A DNA stretch of 64,000 nt, taken from Candidatus Enterenecus merdae. Its GTDB lineage: Bacteria; Bacillota; Clostridia; Oscillospirales; Oscillospiraceae. The DNA is taken from assembly GCA_018716385.1 (NCBI GenBank), contig DVJZ01000029.1:26377-90376 (forward strand), in the 5' to 3' direction. The notes under the pieces were generated by a model, which was not told where the DNA came from, made no database searches, and worked only from the letters and a program-made list of their open reading frames with translations. Position 1 is the first letter of the stretch. Every line of letters begins with the position of its first letter. A program made the translations under genes and the position numbers. This document shows positions 31,750 to 40,963 of this stretch, one piece after another.

Positions 31750-34356
31750 ATGAAATCATGGTACACGCTTTCGGAAGAGGAAGTCCTGAGCCAACTTGGG
31801 ACCGACCGGGCCGCCGGCCTGTCCCAGTCGGAGAGCGCCCAGCGGTTGGAGCGATACGGCCCCAATGAGCTGGAGGGGCACAAGAAGGAGAGCATGCTCA
31901 AGCGGGTGCTGGATCAGCTGAAGGATCCGATGATCATCGTGCTGATCATTGCCGCGGCGCTGTCCTATGTCTCCAGCGGGTTTACCGACTGGGTGGACTC
32001 GGTGATCATCCTGCTCATTGTGGTGATCAACGCGGTCATTTCCATCTCTCAGGAGGACAACGCCAACAAGGCGCTGGAGGCGCTGCAAAAGATGTCCGCC
32101 CCCCTGGCAAAGGTCATCCGGGATGGGCAGATTGTCCGGCTGGAGACCAGCAAGCTGGTGCCCGGCGACCTCATCGTGCTGGAGGCGGGCGACCTGGTGC
32201 CCGCTGACGCGCGCATCCTGGAGTGCGCCAACCTGAAGGCGGACGAGTCGGCCATGACCGGCGAATCCGTACCGGTGAGCAAGCAGGTCATCTCCTCCCT
32301 GCCGGAGCAGACCGCCCTGGGCGACCGGAAGAACATGGTCATCTCCTCCACCGTCATCACCAACGGCCGGGCCACCTGCGTGATCACCGGCACGGGGATG
32401 GACACCGAGGTGGGCCGCATCGCCCAGATGCTCACCACCAAGGACGACAACCAGACCCCCCTGCAAAAGAAGATGGCGGAGATATCCAAGGTGCTGTCCA
32501 TCATCTGCTTGGGCGTGTGCGTGGTCATGTTCGGCGTGGGCCTGCTGCGGGGCATGGAGCTGCTGGAGATCTTCATGATCGCGGTCTCCCTGGCGGTGGC
32601 GGCCATCCCCGAGGGGCTGGCCGCCGTGGTCACCATCGTGCTGGCCCTGGGGGTACAGCGTATGGCCCGGCGCAATGCCATCGTCAAGAAGCTGCCCGCG
32701 GTGGAGACTTTGGGCTGCGCGTCGGTGATCTGCTCGGACAAGACGGGCACCCTGACCATGAACAAGATGACCGTGGTGGAGGTGTGGACCGCCCGGGAGG
32801 ACGACCGGGCCCTGGCGCTGACCATCGGCGCGCTGTGCAACGACACGGTGCTCACCTACGGGGAGGACGGTGCGCCCAAGACCGCCGGCGACCCCACCGA
32901 GACCGCCTTTGTGGATCTGGCGGTCCAGGAGGGGCTGGACAAGAACGAGTTGGAAAAGGCTATGCCCCGCGCGGCGGAGCTCCCCTTTGATTCCGAGCGC
33001 AAGCTGATGAGCACCATCCACCCCTTTGAGGGCAAGTACCGGGTGATGGTCAAGGGCGCCCCCGACGTGCTGCTGGGCCGGTGCGTGGCCGACAAGGCCA
33101 CTGTGGACGCGGCCACCGAGCAGAATGCGCACATGGCCTCCCGGGCCCTGCGGGTGCTGGGGGTGGCCTATAAGGACATTGACGCCATCCCCCAGGGGGA
33201 GCTGACCAGCCAGGAGCTGGAGGCCGGCCTGACCTTTGTGGGGCTGGTGGGTATGATCGATCCCCCCCGGCTGGAGGTCAAGCAGGCGGTGGCCGAGTGT
33301 TACAGCGCGGGTATCCGCCCGGTAATGATCACCGGCGACCACAAGCTCACCGCCGTGGCCATCGCCAAGGAGCTGGACATCTTCCGGGATGGGGACCAGG
33401 CCCTCACCGGCGAGGACCTGGACGCCATGGACCAGGCCACCCTGGAGCAGCATGTGGAGCAGTACGCGGTGTACGCCCGGGTCTCCCCCGAGCACAAGAT
33501 GCGCATCATCCAGGCCTGGCAGAAGCGGGGCATGGTGGTGGCCATGACCGGCGACGGGGTGAACGACGCTCCCGCTCTGAAGGTGGCCGACATCGGCTGC
33601 GCCATGGGCATCACCGGCACCGACGTGGCCAAAGGGGCGGCGGATATGATCCTCACCGACGACAACTTCGCCACCATCGTCCACGCCGTGGAGCAGGGCC
33701 GGGGCATCTATGCCAACATCAAAAAATCCATCCAGTATCTGCTCTCCTGCAACATCGGCGAGATCATCACCATCTTTGTGGCCACGGCCTTGGGCTTCCC
33801 GCAGATGCCCTTGGTGGCCATCCAGCTGCTGTGGCTCAACTTGGTCACCGACTCCCTGCCTGCCCTGGCCCTGGGTATGGAGCCGGTGGAGGCGGGCGTG
33901 ATGCGGCAAAAGCCCCGGGATCCTAAGGCCAGCCTGTTTGCCAACGGCTTTGCGGTGAGCATGGTGCTCTACGGCGTGCTGGTGGGGGTCATCACCCTGA
34001 CGGCCTACGCGCTGGGCGAGTATGTGCTGTCCGGCCCCAATGCCGACGCCAGCGCCAACACCATGGCCTTTGCCACGCTGGTGTTCTGCGAGCTGACCCG
34101 GGCTTTCGCCGTGCGCAGCGAGCGGCTGAGCATCTTCCAGATCGGCCTGTTCTCCAACAAGACCATGAACAAGGCCTTCCTGGTGGGGCTGGTTTTGCAG
34201 CTGTGCGTGCTGCTCATCCCCCCGTTCCAGTCGATCTTTGAGATCACCAGCCTGAGCGCCGCCCAGTGGGGCACGGTCATCGGGCTGGGGCTGCTCCCGC
34301 TGATCATCAGCGAGATCGTCAAGGTGGTAGGCCGCATCCGGAACCGGGCGGCCTGA
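31750..34356 (+). CDS. P-type ATPase, type II (Ca2+/Mn2+-exporting)
   Basis: ATP-driven divalent-cation pump, 868 residues, about ten membrane helices. Motifs: actuator TGES ([10 protein letters not shown]), the PEGL motif of TM4 ([39 protein letters not shown]), phosphorylation DKTGTLT (Asp near residue 330), the nucleotide-site KGAPDVLL, and the hinge [18 protein letters not shown]-like site residues are retained in TM5 ([15 protein letters not shown]) and TM6 ([19 protein letters not shown]), so this is a type IIA-like pump. The Mn2+-type riboswitch upstream points to manganese export as the physiological role, with Ca2+ as the alternative. It stands alone, followed by the fermentation genes. 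Confidence 0.93.
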   Translation: MKSWYTLSEEEVLSQLGTDRAAGLSQSESAQRLERYGPNELEGHKKESMLKRVLDQLKDPMIIVLIIAAALSYVSSGFTDWVDSVIILLIVVINAVISISQEDNANKALEALQKMSAPLAKVIRDGQIVRLETSKLVPGDLIVLEAGDLVPADARILECANLKADESAMTGESVPVSKQVISSLPEQTALGDRKNMVISSTVITNGRATCVITGTGMDTEVGRIAQMLTTKDDNQTPLQKKMAEISKVLSIICLGVCVVMFGVGLLRGMELLEIFMIAVSLAVAAIPEGLAAVVTIVLALGVQRMARRNAIVKKLPAVETLGCASVICSDKTGTLTMNKMTVVEVWTAREDDRALALTIGALCNDTVLTYGEDGAPKTAGDPTETAFVDLAVQEGLDKNELEKAMPRAAELPFDSERKLMSTIHPFEGKYRVMVKGAPDVLLGRCVADKATVDAATEQNAHMASRALRVLGVAYKDIDAIPQGELTSQELEAGLTFVGLVGMIDPPRLEVKQAVAECYSAGIRPVMITGDHKLTAVAIAKELDIFRDGDQALTGEDLDAMDQATLEQHVEQYAVYARVSPEHKMRIIQAWQKRGMVVAMTGDGVNDAPALKVADIGCAMGITGTDVAKGAADMILTDDNFATIVHAVEQGRGIYANIKKSIQYLLSCNIGEIITIFVATALGFPQMPLVAIQLLWLNLVTDSLPALALGMEPVEAGVMRQKPRDPKASLFANGFAVSMVLYGVLVGVITLTAYALGEYVLSGPNADASANTMAFATLVFCELTRAFAVRSERLSIFQIGLFSNKTMNKAFLVGLVLQLCVLLIPPFQSIFEITSLSAAQWGTVIGLGLLPLIISEIVKVVGRIRNRAA

Positions 34357-34393
34357 GGGCGCACAACCGGCCCATCTTCCTTTGTGGGAATAT

Positions 34394-34407
34394 TGTGCAT
34401 CTGCACA
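34394..34407 (+). promoter_or_regulatory. Possible operator: inverted repeat upstream of the thiolase
   Basis: TGTGCA-TC-TGCACA lies about 40 bp before the thiolase ATG, in an AT-rich gap where a promoter is expected. No convincing -35/-10 pair is seen. The binding protein is unknown. Confidence 0.3.
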
Positions 34408-34447
34408 GTTTACTCAAATATTTAAAATCATGAGGAGGACATGAGAG

Positions 34448-35707
34448 ATGAGAGACGTATACGTCGTAAACTGCTGCCGGACGGCGGTGGGGTCCTTTGG
34501 CGGGTCGCTGAAGGACGTACCCGCGGTGGAGCTGGGAGCTGTTGTGGTGAAGGAGGCGCTGAAGCGGGCCGGAGTCAAGCCGGAGACGGTGGACGAGGTC
34601 ATCTTCGGCGGCGTGCTCACGGCCGGCCTGGGCCAGAACGTGGCCCGGCAGGTGGGAGTGAAGGCTGGGATCCCGTATAGTGTGCCCGCCTTCACGGTGA
34701 ACATGGTGTGCGGCTCCGGCATGAAGACGGTGATGGAGGCGGCCCGGGCCATTGTGGCCGGGGACGCGGAGATCGTGGTGGCCGGCGGGACGGAGAGCAT
34801 GTCCCAGGCTCCTTTCACCCTGCCTGACGAGCGCTGGGGCGCCCGGATGGGGGACAAGAAGGTGGTGGACACCATGATCAAGGACGGATTGTGGGACGCC
34901 TACAATAACTACCACATGGGCACCACCGCGGAGAACATCAACGACGTGTGGGGCATCACCCGGGAGGAGCAGGATGCCTTCGCCGCCTCCAGCCAGCAGA
35001 AGGCGGAGGCTGCCCAGAAGGCAGGCCGTTTTGAGGCGGAGATCGTCCCGGTGATGATCAAGAAGAAGAAGGAAATGGTGGAGTTCAAGGTGGACGAGTA
35101 CCCCAAGCCCGGCGTGACCGCCGAGGGGATCGGCAAGCTGAAGGGCGCGTTCCCCGCGGGCCCCGATGGGGTTGAGGATGAGATCGTCCATACCTTTGAG
35201 CCCACCCAGGTGCACCAGGCCGACGCTAAGAAGCATGTGCAGCGGGTGACGGCGGCCAACGCCTCCGGCCTGAACGACGGGGCGGCGGCGCTGATCGTGG
35301 CCAGCGGCGAAGCGGTGGCCAAGTACGGGCTCAAGCCCATGGCCAAGCTGGTGGGCTGGGGCCAGGGCGGCGTGGACCCGAAGATCATGGGCGTGGGCCC
35401 GGTGCCCGCCTCCCGTCAGGCGCTGGCCAAGGCGGGGCTGAGCATGGCCGACATCGACCTGGTGGAGGCCAACGAGGCCTTTGCCGCCCAGTCCATCGCC
35501 GTGGGGCGCGAGCTGGGCTTTGACATGAGCAAGGTGAACGTCAACGGTGGGGCCATCTCCATCGGCCATCCCATCGGCTGCTCCGGGGCGCGGATCATCG
35601 TGACCCTGCTGCACGAGATGCAGAAGCGGCCGGAGGCCAAGCGCGGCCTGGGCACCCTGTGTATCGGCGGCGGCATGGGTGTGGCCACCATCTTTGAGAA
35701 GTGCTAA
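34448..35707 (+). CDS. Acetyl-CoA C-acetyltransferase (thiolase)
   Basis: Condenses two acetyl-CoA to acetoacetyl-CoA, or the reverse, in butyrate or amino-acid fermentation. The active-site Cys is in [14 protein letters not shown] (near residue 89), the conserved His is in [14 protein letters not shown], and the second Cys is in [20 protein letters not shown]. At 419 residues it is about 27 longer than the usual about 392. The excess lies where most thiolases read AFKKDGTVTAGNASG: here [41 protein letters not shown]. The RBS is AGGAGG. It is separated by a terminator from the CoA-transferase pair but clearly belongs to the same metabolism. Confidence 0.94.
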   Translation: MRDVYVVNCCRTAVGSFGGSLKDVPAVELGAVVVKEALKRAGVKPETVDEVIFGGVLTAGLGQNVARQVGVKAGIPYSVPAFTVNMVCGSGMKTVMEAARAIVAGDAEIVVAGGTESMSQAPFTLPDERWGARMGDKKVVDTMIKDGLWDAYNNYHMGTTAENINDVWGITREEQDAFAASSQQKAEAAQKAGRFEAEIVPVMIKKKKEMVEFKVDEYPKPGVTAEGIGKLKGAFPAGPDGVEDEIVHTFEPTQVHQADAKKHVQRVTAANASGLNDGAAALIVASGEAVAKYGLKPMAKLVGWGQGGVDPKIMGVGPVPASRQALAKAGLSMADIDLVEANEAFAAQSIAVGRELGFDMSKVNVNGGAISIGHPIGCSGARIIVTLLHEMQKRPEAKRGLGTLCIGGGMGVATIFEKC

Positions 35708-35856
35708 AGTCCTCCGCGCGCCCGCTCCAGGCGGGTGTTACGGGAACAGCTAAGCGGCCGCCCAAGATAGCGCAAACCCCAAGGGCGGTATGAAAACTTG
35801 CCCTGCGGCCGGCGCAATCCGGCTGTTGTGTGGCAGAGCGCGTCCATGATGCAGGT

Positions 35857-35901
35857 AGCAAGGGGAGGGCGGGCCCTAATTTGGAACCGCCCTCCCTTGC
35901 T
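35857..35901 (+). terminator. Terminator after the thiolase gene
   Basis: AGCAAGGGGAGGGCGG and CCGCCCTCCCTTGCT form a 15-bp stem with one bulge and a loop of about 14 nt. The 35708-35856 stretch before it shows no gene. The next gene, atoD, begins 45 bp later with GAGGAGG. Confidence 0.65.
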
Positions 35902-35946
35902 CTATAAAAGTTCTAAAAACCATTCATTTTTGAGGAGGCCAAAAAA

Positions 35947-36636
35947 ATGCCTAAATTCGTAAGCATGGAAGAGGCGGCAAAGCTGATCCCCAGCGGAGCC
36001 ACCGTTATGGCCGGTGGTTTCATGGGTTGCGGCAGCGCCCACCGGTTCCTCACCGCACTGAGCCAGAGCGGAGTCAAGGATCTGACCATCATCTGCAACG
36101 ATGGGTCTAAGCCCGGCGGCCCGCTGGGTGAGGACTACTATGGGGTGGCCAAGCTGATCCACAACCGGCAGGTGAAGCGGCTGATCACCAGCCACGTGGG
36201 TCTGAACCCGGAAGTGGCCCAGCAGAACATGCAGGACGGCACCCTGGAGGTGACGCTGGTGCCCCAGGGTTCTCTGGCCGAGATGATCCGGGCCGGCGGC
36301 GCCGGCCTGGGCGGCATACTTACCCCCACCGGCGTGGGCACCGTGGTGGAGGAGAGCCCCCTCTGCCTGGGCAAGCAGACCATCAACGGCAAGGACTATC
36401 TGCTCATGGCGCCCCTCCATGCCGACTTTGCCATCATTGCCGGCTATAAGATCGACCGGGAGGGCAACGTGTGGTACAAGGGTACCACCATCAACCACAA
36501 CATGGTTATGGCCACCGCCGCTGACACCGTCATTGCCGAGGCCGAGCAGGTTGTGGAGGTGGGGACCATTGCCCCGGAGGACGTGCGCACTTCTGGCGTG
36601 TTTGTGGATTATGTGGTTGAGGGAGGTCTTTATTAA
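35947..36636 (+). CDS. atoD: 3-oxoacid/acetoacetate-type CoA-transferase, subunit A
   Basis: Alpha subunit of a family I CoA-transferase that moves CoA between acetoacetate (or another short acid) and butyryl- or acetyl-CoA. The CoA-transferase signature GATVMAGGFMGCGSAHRFLTAL sits at residues 18-40. Further landmarks are TIICNDGSKPGG, LITSHVGLNPEV and GLGGILTPTGVGTVVEE. The 229-residue length is typical. The stop and the start of the beta subunit share one base (TAATG), so the subunits are coupled. With the thiolase this fits acetoacetate activation or butyrate formation, but the acid specificity cannot be read. Confidence 0.93.
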   Translation: MPKFVSMEEAAKLIPSGATVMAGGFMGCGSAHRFLTALSQSGVKDLTIICNDGSKPGGPLGEDYYGVAKLIHNRQVKRLITSHVGLNPEVAQQNMQDGTLEVTLVPQGSLAEMIRAGGAGLGGILTPTGVGTVVEESPLCLGKQTINGKDYLLMAPLHADFAIIAGYKIDREGNVWYKGTTINHNMVMATAADTVIAEAEQVVEVGTIAPEDVRTSGVFVDYVVEGGLY

Positions 36637-37289
36637 TGGAAAAGTCTCAGATCAAAGGGTTCATTGCCGCCCGCGTGGCCAAAGAGCTGAAGGACGGCGA
36701 CGTGGTCAACCTGGGCATCGGCGTGCCCACCCTGGTTCCCAATTATCTGCCCCAGGACGTCCATGTGACCCTGCAGGCGGAGATCGGCACCGTGGGATCC
36801 GCCCCCGCCGGCGACAACCCCGATCCCATCCATGTCGTAGACGCGGGCGGCGCTCCCTCCGGGGTGCGTCCGGGCGGCTGCTTCATTGACTCGGCCACCT
36901 CCTTCACCCTGATCCGGGGCGGTCATGTGGACGCCACGGTACTGGGCGGACTGGAAGTGGATGAGGAGGGCTCCCTGTCCAACTGGCTCATCCCCGGCAA
37001 GAAGATGCCCGGCATGGGCGGAGCTATGGACCTGCTGGTGGGCGCCAAGACGGTCATCGTGGCCATGGAGCACACCGCCGGCGGCAATCCGAAGATCCTC
37101 AAGAAGTGCCGCCTGCCCTATACCGCGGTCAAGTGCGTGAATAAGATCATCACCGAGATGGCCGTGATCGAGGTCACCGACAAGGGGCTGGTACTGACCG
37201 AGTATAACCCCGAGTTCACCGTGGAGCAGATCCAGGCGGCCACCGAGGCCACGCTGACCATCAGCCCCAATTTGAAGAGCATGGTGTAA
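36636..37289 (+). CDS. atoA: 3-oxoacid/acetoacetate-type CoA-transferase, subunit B
   Basis: Beta (catalytic) subunit, 217 residues: DGDVVNLGIGVPTLVPNYLPQDVHVTLQAEIG, FIDSATSFTLIRGGHVDATVLGGLEVDEEG, NWLIPGKKMPGMGGAMDLLVGAKTVIVAMEH. The catalytic Glu is expected in the (S/A)ENG motif that forms the glutamyl-CoA thioester. Here the motif reads AEIGTVGSAPAG: the Glu is kept but the usual Asn is Ile, and the following loop differs from E. coli AtoA (ENGFLGLGP). This could mark a distinct acid specificity. It ends at a strong terminator. Confidence 0.92.
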   Translation: MEKSQIKGFIAARVAKELKDGDVVNLGIGVPTLVPNYLPQDVHVTLQAEIGTVGSAPAGDNPDPIHVVDAGGAPSGVRPGGCFIDSATSFTLIRGGHVDATVLGGLEVDEEGSLSNWLIPGKKMPGMGGAMDLLVGAKTVIVAMEHTAGGNPKILKKCRLPYTAVKCVNKIITEMAVIEVTDKGLVLTEYNPEFTVEQIQAATEATLTISPNLKSMV

Positions 37290-37323
37290 GCTGGCTCCGG
37301 TTTCACAAGGCGGGAGAGTAAGA

Positions 37324-37357
37324 CAAGGGGGGTGGGCCTACTGGCCCAACCCCCTTG
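37324..37357 (+). terminator. Terminator after atoA
   Basis: CAAGGGGGGTGGGCC, TACT, GGCCCAACCCCCTTG, then ATTTTTT: a canonical intrinsic terminator. Confidence 0.88.
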
Positions 37358-37383
37358 ATTTTTTGCACCCATGTCCCCCTGGC

Positions 37384-38061
37384 TTAGCTGTTTCCGGTGG
37401 GCAGGAAGGGCCGGATAGCCAGGGCCACGCCGTTGATGGGCATGGTTTGCAGCCAGACCTTGCCTGGGCCGGTGAGCAGGGTGTGAAACAGCCCCTCCCC
37501 ACCCAGGAACTTGTTCTTCAAACCTGGTACCTGCCGGACCTCCATGGACACCGTGGGCTCAAAGCCGGCCACGTTCCCCGTATCCACCACGATCTGCTGG
37601 CCTGGGGCCAGGGTGTATTCCACCAGCTCGCCGTCAATCTCCACAAAGGCGGTGCCGGCGCCGGACAGGCGCTGCATGAGGAAGCCTTCGCCCCCGAAGA
37701 AGCCGGCGCCCAGCTTTTTCTGGAAGTGGATGGACAGTTCCACGCCCGCCTGGGCGGCCAGAAAGGCGCTTTTTTGCAGGATCATCTCCTGCCCGGGAGC
37801 GATCTGGAGGGGCACGATCTTGCCGGGGAAGCTGGAGCCAAAGGCGATCATACCCGATCCATGGGCGGTGTAGATATTTTGGAACATACCCTCGCCGGAG
37901 AAGGCCCGGGAGAACATCTTGCCCAGGCCGCCGCCCCGGGTTTCCATGGCCATGTTGGGGCTCATCCAGGCCATGGAACTCCGTTCGGTGATCATCTGCT
38001 CGCCGTCCAGCAGCTGGCAGACCACAACGGGGAATACGCCGCCGGTAATCTCATAGGTCAT
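37384..38061 (-). CDS. AIM24 / TIGR00266-family protein
   Basis: A beta-rich 225-residue protein of the AIM24 family (double-stranded beta-helix-like, function unknown in bacteria): SSMAWMSPNMAMETRGGGLGKMFSRAFSGEGMFQNIYTA, GKIVPLQIAPGQEMILQKSAFLA, and GGEGLFHTLLTGPGKVWLQTMPI. Several Gly-Gly-Glu-Gly turns recur (SGEGMF, GGEGFL, GGEGLF), which are typical of the family. No signal peptide or membrane span. It stands alone on the minus strand between atoA and the degraded region. Confidence 0.88.
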   Translation of the reverse strand: MTYEITGGVFPVVVCQLLDGEQMITERSSMAWMSPNMAMETRGGGLGKMFSRAFSGEGMFQNIYTAHGSGMIAFGSSFPGKIVPLQIAPGQEMILQKSAFLAAQAGVELSIHFQKKLGAGFFGGEGFLMQRLSGAGTAFVEIDGELVEYTLAPGQQIVVDTGNVAGFEPTVSMEVRQVPGLKNKFLGGEGLFHTLLTGPGKVWLQTMPINGVALAIRPFLPTGNS

Positions 38062-38089
38062 GTCGTCGCCTCCTGTTCCGATCCGGTGG

Positions 38090-38600
38090 ATGGGGATCTG
38101 ATCCCCTCCATCCTACCAGCTGGAGGTCAGGGGTGTCAAGTGGGCCTGGAGCTGCCCCAGCACCAGCTCGTTGACCGTCTCCACAATGGCCGCCATGTTC
38201 TTGGCCACCTGCTCCACGGTGAGCAGGGACAGCTGCTCAGTCTGGATATGCTGCCCGGCTGCCGCGCCGGTGAAGGTGGTGGACGCTCAGACTCCCTGCG
38301 GCTGGGGAGCGGGTAGCGCCTGGGCGGACAGCCGCACGCGATGTACCAGCTGATTGGATGAGCAGAGACGCAGCGGACTGCGTTATCCTGGACTGCGCCG
38401 AGGCGGAGTTGGATAACTACGAGGGCAGCAGGAGCGTGCGGGCTTAGGCCTTGGCTGCCAGCGCGTGATGCAGGTTGCCCAGAACGGGGGCTGACACTGC
38501 GTTGGCGGACGGCATTGCCGCAAGGGGCATGACGGCGCTGTATACCGCCCAAGACGGCAGCCAGGGGGTGGCGATCTACCCTGCCGAGGGATGAGGCCGG
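38090..38600. pseudogene. Gene-poor stretch with coding remnants
   Basis: About 630 bp separate the AIM24-like gene and trmO, with no intact gene. Short open fragments look like debris. On the minus strand a C-terminus ends in TVEQVAKNMAAIVETVNELVLGQLQAHL. On the plus strand there are a 29-codon piece containing CVILDCAEAELDNYEGSRSVRA and a tail ending ALYTAQDGSQGVAIYPAEG. None has a complete 5' end. They may come from more than one decayed gene. No family can be named. Confidence 0.4.
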
Positions 38601-38625
38601 ACTATGAAATTCGGGAATGCTGTGG

Positions 38626-38631
38626 TATAAT
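38626..38631 (+). promoter_or_regulatory. Extended -10 promoter of trmO
   Basis: TGGTATAAT, an extended -10, lies about 60 bp upstream of the start. No good -35 is seen. Confidence 0.55.
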
Positions 38632-38692
38632 CTCGGACAGATCGCCAGGCCAGCCCGGCCGAGCCGGCGGGCCTTTTTGAGGAGGCGCATAC

Positions 38693-39364
38693 ATGGAGCC
38701 CATCGCCCATATGCAATCTGACTTTCCTGCTAAGTTTGGCATTCCCCGCCAGGCGGGACTGGTGTGGGCGCTGCGTGGCAGCGTCATCTTTGCCCCTGCT
38801 TACCGCAGTCCAGAGGCTTTGCGGGGCATTGAGGGCTTTTCCCACCTGTGGCTGCTGTGGGAGTTCTCCCAGAGCAGGCGGTCTGGCTGGTCGCCCACGG
38901 TACGCCCTCCCCGGCTGGGAGGCAACGCCCGCATGGGGGTGTTCGCCACTCGCTCCCCCTTCCGGCCAAACCCCATTGGCCTGTCCTGCGTCCGGCTGGA
39001 ACGGGTGGAGTGGGATACCCCCCAGGGCCCTGTGCTCCACGTGGCGGGGGCCGACCTGATGGACGGCACCCCCATCTACGACATCAAGCCCTATCTTCCC
39101 TACGCCGACTGCCACCCGGAGGCCACCCAAGGCTTCGCCCCTTCGGAGGGGCGGCCTCTGCTGCAGGTGGACATTCCTCCGCGGCTGCTGGCCCGGGTAC
39201 CAGAGCAAGTGCGCCCTGCCCTGGAGGGGGTGCTGGCCCAGGACCCCCGCCCGGCCTATCAGGACGACCCGGAGCGGGTGTACGGCTTCGCCTTTGCCGG
39301 GCTGGAGGTGCGCTTTGCCGTCCGGGACGGGGTGCTCCGGGTGGAGGATATCCAACTGGCCTGA
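38693..39364 (+). CDS. trmO: tRNA (N6-threonylcarbamoyladenosine37-N6)-methyltransferase TrmO (TsaA/YaeB)
   Basis: Adds a methyl group to t6A37 in tRNAs using S-adenosylmethionine. The beta-barrel methyltransferase family shows FPAKFGIPRQAGLVWALRGSVIFAP, GFSHLWLLWEFSQS, the signature RMGVFATRSPFRPNPIGLSCVRLERVE and DLMDGTPIYDIKPYLPYADC. The C-terminal about 70 residues (DDPERVYGFAFAGLEVRFAV) match the extra domain of the YaeB type. Length 223, usual. The start has GAGGAGG upstream. Monocistronic, followed by a terminator. Confidence 0.94.
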   Translation: MEPIAHMQSDFPAKFGIPRQAGLVWALRGSVIFAPAYRSPEALRGIEGFSHLWLLWEFSQSRRSGWSPTVRPPRLGGNARMGVFATRSPFRPNPIGLSCVRLERVEWDTPQGPVLHVAGADLMDGTPIYDIKPYLPYADCHPEATQGFAPSEGRPLLQVDIPPRLLARVPEQVRPALEGVLAQDPRPAYQDDPERVYGFAFAGLEVRFAVRDGVLRVEDIQLA

Positions 39365-39450
39365 CGCCGGGAACCACGCAGCGGGGAGACCGTACGGCTG
39401 CGGGCCATACGGATCCGCAGGGAGAGAGCCGCCGGCCCTTCCCGTTTCCT

Positions 39451-39479
39451 GGCCGCCGTCCCCTCGGGGGATGGCGGCC
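39451..39479 (+). terminator. Terminator after trmO
   Basis: GGCCGCCGTCCCC, TC, GGGGGATGGCGGCC, then GGTTTTGTTT. Confidence 0.78.
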
Positions 39480-39529
39480 GGTTTTGTTTCCTGGGGGACG
39501 GCCGGTTCTGTTCCGGAGAAGGGGCGCAT

Positions 39530-40615
39530 ATGTCTGAAAGCAGGACAAGGATGCCCGCCTCGGAGGGGGCAGGGGAAGGAGACGTGATGCCCTTGGAGCT
39601 GGCCCAGCAATGGAAGCATACCCGTAGAGCCTTTGCCATGGGGGTGGCCATGGGGGTAGTGCTGTTTCTGCTGCCGCTGATGGTTCTGGGCGTGGAGGAA
39701 GAGGTGACGGTGCTGCCCTCCCAGCCCACGCCGGTGCCCTCCCCCTCATCTACCCCCGCTTGGGAAGAGGGGGAGACCCTGCGGGTGCTGCAAGAGGATG
39801 GAACGGTGGAGGAGATGTCCCTGGCCGACTACCTATGGCGGGTGGTGGCCGCCGAGATGCCTGCCTCCTTTGAGCAGGAGGCCCTGCGGGCCCAGGCGGT
39901 GTGCGCTCGGACATACAGCCTGTGGAAGATGACCGCGGGCAGCCACGCCCAGGAGGGGGCGGACCTGTGCACCGACTCGGGCTGTTGCCAAGCGTACATC
40001 GAGCCGGAGCGGGCCCAGGAGAACTGGGGGGATCAGGCCCAGACCTACACCGAGAAGATCGCCGGGGCGGTGGCGGACACCGCCGACCAGGTGCTCACCT
40101 ATGAGGGCAGCCCCATCCAGGCGGTATTCTTCTCCTCCTCCACCGCTTCCACCGAGGACGCCGCCCAGGTCTGGGGCAACAGCCTGTCCTACCTGGTGCC
40201 TGTGTCAAGCCCCGAGGGGGAGGAGGTACCCAACTACCACTCCACCGTGACCATGAGCGCCCAGCAGCTGCGGGACACGGTGCTGGCCAGCTATCCGGAG
40301 GCGGACCTGTCCGGGGCATCGTCGGAGTGGATCACGCAAGTGAGTTATAACGCCTCCGGCCGGGTAGCCAGCTTGGAGGTTGGGGGGGTGAGCATGAGCG
40401 GCGGGGCGGCCCGGAACCTGTTCGGTCTGCGCTCGTCCTGCTTCCAGGTGGAGCAGGAGGGGGAGAATTTCACCTTTTCCGTCACCGGGTACGGCCATGG
40501 GGTGGGCATGAGCCAGTACGGGGCCAACGCCATGGCCAAGCAGGGCAGCGACTGGCGGGAGATCGTGACCCACTACTACACCGGAGTGTCCATTGAGACC
40601 TGGAACCAGGGGTGA
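39530..40615 (+). CDS. spoIID: Stage II sporulation protein D (peptidoglycan lytic transglycosylase)
   Basis: Part of the SpoIIDMP machine that thins septal peptidoglycan during forespore engulfment. A cytoplasmic tail of about 30 residues precedes a membrane helix (AFAMGVAMGVVLFLLPLMVLGVE), a Pro/Ser linker and the SpoIID domain. Motifs: LADYLWRVVAAEMPASFEQEALRAQAVCARTYSLWKM, STASTEDAAQVWGNSLSYLVPV, and the C-terminal SVTGYGHGVGMSQYGANAMAKQGSDWREIVTHYYTGVSI. The catalytic Glu is the one in AAEMPASFE by analogy with characterised SpoIID. Its presence puts the organism in a sporulating lineage. Confidence 0.95.
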   Translation: MSESRTRMPASEGAGEGDVMPLELAQQWKHTRRAFAMGVAMGVVLFLLPLMVLGVEEEVTVLPSQPTPVPSPSSTPAWEEGETLRVLQEDGTVEEMSLADYLWRVVAAEMPASFEQEALRAQAVCARTYSLWKMTAGSHAQEGADLCTDSGCCQAYIEPERAQENWGDQAQTYTEKIAGAVADTADQVLTYEGSPIQAVFFSSSTASTEDAAQVWGNSLSYLVPVSSPEGEEVPNYHSTVTMSAQQLRDTVLASYPEADLSGASSEWITQVSYNASGRVASLEVGGVSMSGGAARNLFGLRSSCFQVEQEGENFTFSVTGYGHGVGMSQYGANAMAKQGSDWREIVTHYYTGVSIETWNQG

Positions 40616-40714
40616 GGTATAAGGACTGGAATATTTGTCCAGACTGGGCATAGAGTGCTGTAGGAAGCTACGGCAAAGCCCTTTGGGAGCGGTTTGGAAA
40701 GGAAGTGTGCGATC

Positions 40715-40963
40715 ATGGCCGAAGCGGTGAAGTTCAGACGCCGTCGCCTGCTCACCCCGGAGCAGGAGCAGAGGCAGCAGTTGCTGGAGGAAATGGCCCA
40801 GACCAGGTTGAGCCTCAATCAGGCCTATGCCGACTTCAACGCCCAGAGCGATCCGGACCTGGTGGACGCCTGTGTGTTCACCATCAACGCCTTGCGCAGC
40901 CGGCACTCCTACCTGGTGCGACAGATCAAGCTGCTGGAGACTGGGAAAGGGGACGTGGGTTGA
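40715..40963 (+). CDS. DUF2508-family small protein (YaaL-like)
   Basis: An 82-residue, mostly helical, charged cytoplasmic protein: RRRRLLTPEQEQRQQLLEEMAQTRLSLNQAYADFNAQSDPDLVDACVFTINALRSRHSYLVRQIKLLE. This matches the DUF2508/YaaL pattern, a family regularly found directly upstream of bofA in Firmicutes, as here. The ATG at 40715 is preferred over the track's TTG, with GGAAAGGAAG at 40695-40704. The stop overlaps the bofA start. Function unknown. Confidence 0.85.
   Translation: MAEAVKFRRRRLLTPEQEQRQQLLEEMAQTRLSLNQAYADFNAQSDPDLVDACVFTINALRSRHSYLVRQIKLLETGKGDVG

Noticed and set aside
31756-33909. 717-aa minus-strand ORF
   Set aside because: Antisense shadow of the P-type ATPase; composition is His/Gly/Asp-rich nonsense typical of reversed GC-rich codons.
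34394-34407. Rex-type redox operator upstream of thiolase
   Set aside because: TGTGCATCTGCACA does not match the TTGTTAAxxxxTTAACAA pattern; kept only as an unassigned inverted repeat.
36633-37073. 146-aa minus-strand ORF in atoA
   Set aside because: Antisense shadow without RBS or domain.
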